Position numbers and translations under genes: made by a program | Shown here: in pieces, positions 56,831 to 64,000 of the stretch | Layout of the letters: each line of letters begins with the position of its first letter | Position numbering within the stretch: the stretch's first letter is position 1 | Assembly (NCBI GenBank): GCA_963682175.1 | Contig: OY821784.1 | Coordinates: forward strand, 31,849,621 to 31,913,620 | DNA length: 64,000 nt | Source of the DNA: Triglochin maritima | Lineage: Eukaryota; Streptophyta; Magnoliopsida; Alismatales; Juncaginaceae | Reading direction: 5' to 3' | The notes under the pieces: model-generated | What the model was told of the DNA's origin: nothing | The model's database searches: none | What the model saw: the letters and a program-made list of their open reading frames with translations, nothing else

Positions 56831-57200
56831 AGATTGATATGCCTTTACTGCATTCTTCATTTCATGTTCATATATGCATATTATGTTCATAATTTAGGGG
56901 TTTGCCATTCGGAGTTTCCTCTTGGGGAACTCAGGCATATTCATGTTTTATGTCATGTCGTGCACGTCAGTAGGAGGTGGTGACGGCGGACAGGAGCACC
57001 CAGACCAGATCCTGTCTTTTTGTTCTTCGAGGTCGATGATTTTTCCTTGTACATACGTTGTATATCTTTTGTGTTGGGTTGTAATCATCCTTGACTCTTG
57101 TATTGCAAAGTTTACCACCTTATATGATATATATACTCGTGGTTTGGTGACGACCCCAGTGTTGATTCTTATCTGTTTTAAAGTTTTAATTTTTCCGCTG

Positions 57201-57444
57201 TATTCCTACGTGTTGAGGTAATATCCTTCATCTTGTTTTAAGCTGTAACTAGAGGAAAAAGAAAATGGAAATCCTGTAGTCCTTAGGTAGGCAAGCAAGT
57301 AATTTCTTATTTCTCTGCAACTTTAGATCCATATATTCTACGAGAGCACATATTGTCATATTCTCGAAGGCAATTTATGTAAAATAACACTAACAATTGA
57401 AAATAAGGAGTTGGGGATCTCCCTCCTGGCCTCCATCTATAAAA
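57201..57444. repeat. Duplicated segment, copy 3 (upstream of the HSP110-like gene)
   Basis: Third copy of the sequence at 49798-50042 (the first 175 bp also at 55329-55502). This copy runs on into the gene. Confidence 0.88.
57438..57444 (+). promoter_or_regulatory. Putative TATA box of the HSP110-like gene
   Basis: TATAAAA about 150 bp before the ATG, followed by a CT-rich leader typical of plant 5' UTRs. The paralogous site in copy 1 is mutated to TATCAAA. Confidence 0.6.
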
Positions 57445-57595
57445 TCTATCCTCTTCCTTTCCCTCACAATCAAACTTATTCATGTAGAGAGAAGTCAATA
57501 GTATCAGCCCCAAAAATTTCTCCTCCTTTTCGTCTTCCACTACTTTCTCCCGTGAAACAAACGGAAAGAAACTGTCAGCTAGCTCTAGCAGTGAG

Positions 57596-58249
57596 ATGAG
57601 TGGGAAGAGTGGTGTAGGATTCGACATCGGCAACGACACCTCCGTTGGGGCCGAGGCGACTGAGAAAAACGTACATGTGGTCCTGAATGCGGAGGGGAAA
57701 AACGAGACCCCATCCGTGGTCTCATTTAGCCTCGGGAATCGTGAATTCGGGACTTCAGCCAAGACTCAATTCATATCCATTCCGGAAGTGACGATCCTCC
57801 AAATCAAAAGCATGATCGGGAGGCCATACGAGGAGATAAAAAAGAGGAACTCCGGGCATGTCAAGGAGTTTTTGTTCGAGTTCGAGGAGGGCGAAAACGG
57901 CAGAAGTGTGATTCCTGGTCCCGCCGACGAGAAGACGAGGGTCGTCCCCAGATACACTCCCGTCCAGGTTCTGGCGATGTTTATGGCACACTTGAAGAAG
58001 GGGGCTGAAGGGAATCTGGGAGGACGTCCTGTCACGGAGTGCGTGATTGGGATCCCGGCGTACTTCACTGATCTCGAGAGGATGGCCTATTTAAATGCCG
58101 CAACGATTGCGGAGCTGACGCCGAGGCAACTGATGCACGAGGGCACTGCGATCGCGTTGGGGTACGGATACTACAGGACAGATATCAGGAGCGAAACTAA
58201 CGTTGCGTTCGTTGACGTCGGCCATTGCTCCACAAAGGTGCTGCTCTAA
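57596..58249 (+). CDS. HSP110/HSP70-like chaperone, N-terminal fragment
   Basis: 217 residues, opening MSGKSGVGFDIGNDTSVG. It covers only the first half of an HSP70-type ATPase domain: phosphate-1 loop near residues 8-16, QIKSMIGRPYEE, YTPVQVLAMFMAHLK, VIGIPAYFTDLERMA, HEGTAIALGYGYY and the phosphate-2 loop FVDVGHCSTK at the end. The GIPAYFTDLER and VDVGH spellings point to the HSP110 class (about 750-850 residues) rather than classical HSP70. After STKVLL comes TAA. A possible short intron (GT near 58238 to TAG at 58276) would lead to VKASIYAF and then another stop, resembling the family's next strand. With the second ATPase half and the substrate domain absent it cannot be a working chaperone; likely a truncated gene copy. 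The frame is otherwise undamaged and the GC content higher than the surroundings. Confidence 0.8.
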   Translation: MSGKSGVGFDIGNDTSVGAEATEKNVHVVLNAEGKNETPSVVSFSLGNREFGTSAKTQFISIPEVTILQIKSMIGRPYEEIKKRNSGHVKEFLFEFEEGENGRSVIPGPADEKTRVVPRYTPVQVLAMFMAHLKKGAEGNLGGRPVTECVIGIPAYFTDLERMAYLNAATIAELTPRQLMHEGTAIALGYGYYRTDIRSETNVAFVDVGHCSTKVLL

Positions 58250-60500
58250 TCTGTTCTTGTGATTTCATCATTCTAGGTGAAGGCTTCCATTTATGCCTTT
58301 TAATGCTGGTTTGGATTCTGTGTTGAGTAATTGATTTTTCTACACTTTTTTTATAGTGTTAATTTGTCTGAATTTATTTTTTGAGTTAAGAGTGTTAAGA
58401 GTTCTTGGTATGGACGTTTCTCTAATAATACTTATCTTATAACATAAGAATGAAAATACAATTCTGTAGGGAATGAAAACAACAATAATTTAGATAATTG
58501 CATTATGCAATTTTGATGCAACCATTCATTTGCAATATAAATTTTGAAACCTTCAAAACATACATTAACATATAAAAACAAATTAGTAATTTTGTATGCA
58601 TGTACGTACTTTCCATATTTTAATATTAAAACAGCAAGAAAAATCAATTTTAGTATTACTAGTCCATTACAGGTTGAAACTTGCATTCTCAACTTTCAAA
58701 ATGTGAAATTGACAATTTATCTTTTTTTTAAAATACATACGGCATTTTCAACAAAAAAAATGTCGTATCTGTTTATAAAAAAAACACATTTTTCCGGTAA
58801 GAAGCATGTCACGTGTTCTAAATTTGTAGTTTCATATTTATTTATTTATATGTGAATTATATTTTTTAATATATAATATAGTTTTATATTCTTGCAAAGT
58901 ATCTACAAAAAATAAAATAAAATAATGTTTTATATTCATTGTTATCAATTGTCAAGTTAGAATTGGTGTATTATTTTGTTTTAATTTAAATCTAATACGG
59001 AAAATCACGATTTCAAATTTGAAGATATAATGAATTTTCCATTTTACATTCTTATATGATAGTTTGCGAAATAAAACTTGAGTTTATAGCTTTTAAATCA
59101 ATATTGATTGGTTGTTAGTATTAAATACTTTCCAAAAAAATGTCGATTGTAAACTCATCAATCTGGAACCATTGGATTTTAATCCAATAATCAACATCCA
59201 ACAACTTCATTTAGCCCAAAGCCCCAAAATGAGGATGTCCTTGCCTGAAAATTGACACACACATATGAAGAAAATGAATCCATTACCTTTTAAAAGAGTT
59301 GACATCAAATTAGCACTGTTGACAACATAAACATAAATTCTAAATAAAAAATTCAAACCATAAATCTTATTTTATATCACAATATAAGTATGCACGTCGA
59401 AATCAGAAATGTTGAAAATCGTTTTATACGGTATTTCAAAGATAATAAAAAATCAATACTTGAGAATTCACTGCAAATTGGACATCACTTACTCTAATAT
59501 AAAACAAATTATAAATATATATCTACATTACTTTTGATATGTATTAGGTTCTCTTTTAAAGACAAAGGTCTCCAAAAAAAATTATTTGCTTGATAACTGC
59601 ATTCAGCTATTTATGGTCTCAAAACCTCAAAAATTAATAAATCCAAAACTAAAGTCCAATTTCCATTTATCTCAAGATGTAAGCCTACCTTAACTTAAGG
59701 GTAGTGTCCAATACTAAGCAGGGAGGTCAAATGGTTCTTCTGTATTTAACCATTTTAGATTTGAATCCCTAGATTTTGATATTTCACCTATTATGTATAG
59801 ACAACTTTGGTCTTTTCCGCTCTTAGATACTTGAATCTTAGTAGATGAGAATGTGTTTAAGTACTTTAGCGAAAAGTATCTTCTTACCCACTCACCAGTA
59901 GAATACCTATCAGACTACAAATCAAATCGAACAACAAATTCTCAGTTATTTCTAGATCGTCCTTATAAAATCTGACCCATGACCAGGATCGCTAGCACCA
60001 TCCCTGCTTTTACTTGACATTTTTTATCCTAACGACACAAGACAACACGTCAAAATTCTTTATTAGAACAAGACAATAAATCTTCAAAAAATCACAATAA
60101 TTAGCTAGAAGATTTAAAAGCATGAAAACTCATTGAAGACAACCATGACAAGAAATGTGGAGTCACATATCCTTTTAAATTTAAAAGAATGTTATATTTT
60201 TATATTACGTTATTTTTTTACGTTGAAATTACTTTTGTTGATTCTAATCATCCCGGCATGAGGCATACCTTGTCCATTTCCGACAGTAAGTTTAACACAA
60301 TTTACCTGAGCAGAAATTAGGATGATATTTAGGGAACGAACCAACTGTAATTATCGGAGGCAGAAAGCGAACCACTTCATCCAAATTTCACATAGAAATG
60401 ACTAAATCATTTAGGAAAGCCACACTAAGTATATTATTGCTTTGCTAAATTTAGAAAAAGTTTAAGCTCCATCAGTCCATCCCCATGGTTCCGTCTAAAG
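58250..60500. other. AT-rich intergenic spacer
   Basis: No gene, RNA gene or clear transposon recognised on either strand. Short open frames here are AT-rich and unconvincing. Confidence 0.55.
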
Positions 60501-60964
60501 CTACTCTTTTTCTAGCTATATATGTAAAGACGTGGAACGTGAAGTGAGAGAGAGAGAAGGTGTGGGGTGGTATGGTTGGAGTGATGAATGTATGGAGGGA
60601 GGTATGATGAGGGTATGGGTTAGGTGTTAGGTTTTGTTTTAAAAAACAAAATCTCACCTTTTTACTCTTTTGTTTGCCATTTCGTTTTCCACCCCAAACT
60701 CACTCATTCTTCTTGCATCCCGGCGACCAGAGGAGGAAGGAGAAGATCTCCGGCGGCGTGGTGGAGGCGAGCACGAGGAAGGAGCGTGAGGAGGTCTTCG
60801 GAGACGGCGGTGCGCGAGCGAGGCTCCGGCGGATCTTCACCGTCTTTAAAGGGATGCCAAGTCTTCATAGTAACTCCCCAAGAGGTGTGGGAGTGTAGGG
60901 GGCGGCGTTGGTGTCGTTTCCCCGGCGAAAACCCGACTGGACGGAGGTGGAAGACGCTCTGTTC

Positions 60965-61535
60965 GGTCGACCGAACTCTCAATCGGTCGACTGATTGAGA
61001 GTTCGGTCGACCGAACAACGTCTAAATGATCCTGTCCAGAGGGAAAATGTATGTTCGGTCGACCGGTAGTTGGTCTCGGTCGATCGAGTTTAGTATATAT
61101 TTGCTTACTGCCCGAAAACGGTCGAACGACGTCTGTGTGACGGTCGACCGTTTATGCCAAATTTTAGCGGGAATATTTTATAAGGGTTATATTAGTCCGG
61201 TCGACCGGTGGTTGTTCGGTCGACTGATCCCAGTAGATAGGGTAGACAGACCTTCGGCCGACCGAGTGTGTGTCTCGGTCGACCGAACTGCGCAAAATCG
61301 GTCAAGAGCGTTGACCATCTAAACGGTCGACCGCTCTCGATCCGGTCGACCGACCGCGTGCAGTTTTCCTTTAGTGAAGTGCCTGTTGATCCGGTTGACC
61401 GAAAGAGTTTCGGTCGACCGAATGCAGTGGGCAGGATTCATGCAGTTTTCCTTATCGGTTGAACGGACCCTGGTTCGACCGACAGGATATATATGTATAT
61501 AAAACGTATAGCGTAGACCTTCCAAACGGTCGACC
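60965..61535. repeat. GGTCGACC palindrome field in the element F LTR
   Basis: Ten exact copies, starting at 60965, 61005, 61057, 61142, 61199, 61277, 61325, 61344, 61412 and 61528, plus variants. The phrase GCGTTGACCATCTAAACGG next to a palindrome is shared with the solo LTR (56195 and 61308). Confidence 0.95.
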
Positions 61536-61770
61536 GCTAGATTTGACCTTGTTCGACTGGTGGGTCGAATTATCTTTCCTTGGTGGATTTATCCACATAC
61601 GTAACGTCGAGCAGAGGCGACTACCGGCTGCCAAGCCCACGGTCGATCACCGGACCTCGGAGCTACGGATTTCACCTACGACGAGAGCGTATTTCTGTTG
61701 GACCCCTTGTGGATGCATGTGCGGCAGAGAGGGATGCCTTCCATGCCTGTGTGGGTGGTAGATGCCTCCT

Positions 61771-61890
61771 TCCCTGGTGGGGGAAGGGGTTGCACTTTCC
61801 GTGTGTCGGAGAGCGAGGTCACTTGTGCCTGTGCGGCCGAGAGACGACTTCTTCCCTGGTGGGGGAAGGGGATGCACTTTCCCTGTGGAG
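61771..61890. repeat. 82-bp minisatellite in the element F LTR
   Basis: TCCCTGGTGGGGGAAGGGG starts at 61771 and again at 61853, each followed by a TGCACTTTCC word and GGAGAGCG. Confidence 0.85.
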
Positions 61891-62399
61891 GAGAGCGGCG
61901 ACCCCCTCGTGTGGGCCTGGATTGGCAGGGGGGATGCCTTCCAATGCCCCTGTGTGCGGCTGGGAGATGGACCGTGGTGGCGGTTGGGCATTCATTGGGC
62001 CCGAGGCGGATTGCATTGCATGAGCATTCTTGGCATTTTTGTCTGTATTTCTGTATATGTTAGGAGATGTTGGCATACGGGGTTCCTTTCGGGAACTCAG
62101 GCAGATTTTATGTTTCATTTTCAGGGAGCAGGCGGTCTTAGGTTGGTGGTGACCGAGGGGAGTGCCTCCGGGATCGGGTTCTGTCTCTTTATCTTTTTGT
62201 AGAGGTAGTGATTACTGTAGTTATGTATTAGACTAGTAATCGCTCTTTTGACACTCTGTATTATGACTTCCACGTGGAGATATTTTATATATATATTCTG
62301 TTGACTTTTCCGGTAGCGTGCCCTTGTGGACCGTTGACGGTCGTATGTTTATGTTTTAAATTTGAAAAATTTCTTCCGCTGTTTCGGGACGTTACAACT

Positions 62400-62412
62400 T
62401 GGTATCAGAGCC
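62400..62412 (+). other. Primer-binding site, element F
   Basis: TGGTATCAGAGCC, the tRNA-Met-type primer site of many plant gypsy elements, three bases inside the LTR. Confidence 0.92.
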
Positions 62413-62525
62413 TTGATCTCGGCGTATTTTCCAAAGAAACCACCATCGATTTAGGATTAGAGTCTAGAGGTCCATTGCATGCATTCATGATCATTCTGAT
62501 GTGAGTCTTTTTGTTCTGTAGAGTG

Positions 62526-64000
62526 ATGCCTCCGAGACGGGTTGTGCCTGCGGTTGAGACTCGCGATTCGAGTGAGACCGTGAGAGAGGAGGCCCGGGAG
62601 GCAGAGCGCAGAGTCCTGTTCGACACCGTGGAGCGGTTGAGCGGGATGTTGGAGCGCCAGGCAGCGCAGAGTGCGCAGGCGGGGGCCGGTGCGATGCACG
62701 ACCGGTTCATGAGGCAGCACCCTCCGACGTTTGCTGGGCAGATGGATGCAGAGGCAGCAGAGGAGTGGATCCTCACTATGCAGACGATCTTCAGGGCTAT
62801 CGACTGTACTCCGGAGAAGAAGGTGGACCTGGCCACCTATGTGCTTAGAGGAGCTGCAGCGAACTGGTGGAGGTCGACTTTAGCAGTTGTGTTCACCGGT
62901 CGAGAGGATGTGTCATGGGAGGAGTTCGTTGAGGAGTTCAACGAGTAGTACTTTCCGGAGCATGTGCGAGACGTGAAGCGGGTGGAGTTCCTGGCCCTGG
63001 AGCAGGGGAGCATGACACTGGAGGAGTACATTGGGAAGTTTAACGCCCTTGAGCGTTACTGTCCGGAGATTTTCGTCACTCAGACGCAGAGGTCGATGAA
63101 GTTTGTCGGGGGACTCCGGAAGCAGCTGAGGACCCGAGTGCTGTCGAGCATGCCGCGCACCTTGGCAGATGCAGTGAGGAGTGCCACTATTATGGAGAGA
63201 GACTACCGGGAGAATTATCAGGATGTTAGGAGGCCGGTAGGGAGATCTTCAGGGAGGCCAGGAGGGCAGAGTTCGGGGAATTCGGGCAAGAGGCCCCGGA
63301 TCGAGGCAGCAGGGGCGCCGCAGCCAGAGGCGTGCAGGAGCTGTGGCAGGGTGCACATTGGGCGCTGTTTTGGGCTGGTTACTTGTCATGGTTGTGGTCA
63401 GCAGGGCCACTTCGTCAGGAACTGCCTTAGCAAGGGCGCTGGACCGAGCAGACCTCCGGGACTTCCGAGTGTCAGTGGCGGCGGAGCTAGGAGACCTGCA
63501 GCACCGCAGCAGGGTCAACGCACTGGACGAGTCTTCACTATCCAGGCAGAGGAGGCGAGGGACGTCAGCACCGTCGTGGAAGGTACACTTCTTGTGGCAG
63601 GTTTAGAGGCTAGAGTGCTTTTTGATTGTGGCGCGACACACTCGTTCATCTCGGAGCGATTTGCGGGAGTGTTGGGATGTACCCCTGCGATGTTGACTGC
63701 CACTTTGGAAGTCAGCACACCCCTGGGTCTGGTGGGCACTATGGGGAGCTTCATCCCCGGCGCCACGGTTGTTTCGGGAGACCAAGATTTTCCGGCAGAT
63801 CTGGTCTTGCTACCGATGGAGGACTTCGACGTTATTCTTGGGATGGACTGGCTGTCCCGGCATGACGTGCGTGTCCTTTGCCGTGAGAGGAAGGTTTTGA
63901 TTCCGAGGATGGGGTTGCCTGATATCATGATTAGAGGAGTCAGGAACAGAGGAGGCCGCATTGTGGTGTCAGCTTTGAGGGCTCAGAAGTTGATGCAGCA
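62526..64000 (+). pseudogene. gag-pro: gag-pro of element F (one in-frame TAG; incomplete at the window end)
   Basis: ATG 62526 (MPPRRVVPAVETRDSSE). One frame runs to the window end except for a TAG at 62946-62948 (codon 141), where relatives have Lys or Gln before YFP. Retrotrans_gag-type core about residues 60-210 (FAGQMDAEAAEEW, NWWRSTLA, MTLEEYIGKFNALERY). CCHC knuckle at 287-300. Protease with FDCGATHSFI (Asp 367; D-C-G for D-S/T-G) and DVILGMDWL near 435-443. Unlike A-E, this type normally continues into RT, RNase H, integrase and a chromodomain. Confidence 0.88.

Larger units (their letters stand above)
55503..57200 (+). repeat. Gypsy solo LTR of the F family (3' end truncated)
   Basis: Begins TGTTACATCCTAACCCC. 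It shares with the LTR of element F a GC-rich first third, a GGTCGACC palindrome field, short minisatellites, GGGGAACTCAGGCA (F: CGGGAACTCAGGCA) and a TTTTAAA...TTCCGCTG end. The last 15 bp seen in F (TTTCGGGACGTTACA) are lost, so no target-site duplication can be read. About 175 bp of the same sequence lies on both sides (55329-55502 and 57202-57375). Confidence 0.8.
60500..62396 (+). repeat. 5' LTR of element F (left edge approximate)
   Basis: Ends TTTCGGGACGTTACA at 62396 just before the primer site. Homologous to 55503-57200. By alignment of shared landmarks the start should be near 60475-60550, but no TGTTACATCC is found there, so the left edge is not fixed. Open frames across 61580-62200 are by-products of the GC-rich repeats. 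Confidence 0.7.
60500..64000 (+). mobile_element. Element F: Tekay/Del-like Ty3/gypsy element, 5' part
   Basis: 5' LTR (start uncertain, about 60475-60550) to 62396, tRNA-Met-type primer site at 62400-62412, gag-pro from 62526 to the window end. The gag style (EEWILTMQTIFRAIDCTPEK, YFPEHVRD, CHGCGQQGHFVRNC) and protease (FDCGATHSFI, DVILGMDWLSRHD) fit the Tekay/Del chromovirus group; the remaining pol should lie beyond 64000. Confidence 0.85.

Noticed and set aside
56424..56983. Overlapping GC-rich open frames in the solo LTR
   Set aside because: They fall in the LTR and its minisatellite, have no recognisable domain, and the equivalent region of the F LTR does not keep the frame.
58250..60500. 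Hidden host exon or RNA gene in the AT-rich spacer
   Set aside because: No splice-framed homology to HSP110 or other families, no tRNA boxes, only short AT-rich frames.
60965..61535. CRISPR-like array
   Set aside because: The repeated word is only 8-10 bp, irregularly spaced, and lies in a plant LTR.
61580..62202. Three long open frames before the element F primer site
   Set aside because: Located inside the LTR; the length comes from high GC content and an 82-bp repeat. No homology to each other or to any family I know.

Overview
The window is repeat-dominated nuclear DNA of a flowering plant, probably a eudicot; the species cannot be named from sequence alone. The evidence is a dense nest of plant transposon families (Athila-type and Tekay/Del-type Ty3/gypsy LTR elements, En/Spm-CACTA, plant L1 and RTE-type LINEs, a hAT and a Mutator-like MITE) and a plant-type HSP110/HSP70 gene fragment. 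I see no complete, expressed-looking host gene, no rRNA or tRNA gene and no CRISPR array.

Layout. 1-5773: Athila-type element A, minus strand, 3' LTR outside the window. 5774-6197: L1-type LINE fragment. 6198-10817: element B (intact gag-pro, 5' LTR lost). 10818-11999: longer copy of the same LINE. 12000-18313: element C (gag broken, pro open, accessory ORF). 18314-21361: CACTA TNP2 remnant, followed by a long-TIR MITE (21662-22180) and a hAT MITE (22241-22503). 23203-26771: element D, two LTRs around only 762 bp and no genes. 26791-28880: tandem repeat with 360-390 bp units. 29525-31730 and 48559-49080: one RTE-type LINE split by a CACTA transposon (31731-48558, TSD ATT), itself split by element E (35540-44139, TSD ATGGG). 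48707-58249: duplicated segments around a 4.3 kb repeat-rich insert, a gypsy solo LTR, and a truncated HSP110-like gene. 58250-60500: AT-rich spacer. About 60500-64000: 5' LTR, tRNA-Met-type PBS and gag-pro of a Tekay/Del-like element F, cut by the window end.

How the parts relate. Elements A-E are one extended family with TG-CA LTRs (about 1.34-1.53 kb where complete) and, where preserved, a tRNA-Asp-type primer site and an AGGTGTGGGGG polypurine tract. None has a reverse transcriptase, RNase H or integrase region, so all must be mobilised in trans. Three of them (A, C, E) keep a conserved accessory protein of unknown function after gag/pro. It survives even in A, which has lost the gag core and the protease. 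The family also shares cis-acting candidates: a palindrome centred on CCAATTGG in both U3 and leader, a CATTG-AGGA-CAATG hairpin, and a second polypurine tract next to that hairpin. This pol-less family with its accessory ORF and RNA-structure motifs is the best candidate here for an undescribed system. The LTRs of the F family carry a separate oddity: 17 exact copies of the palindrome GGTCGACC in two stretches of about 350 and 570 bp.
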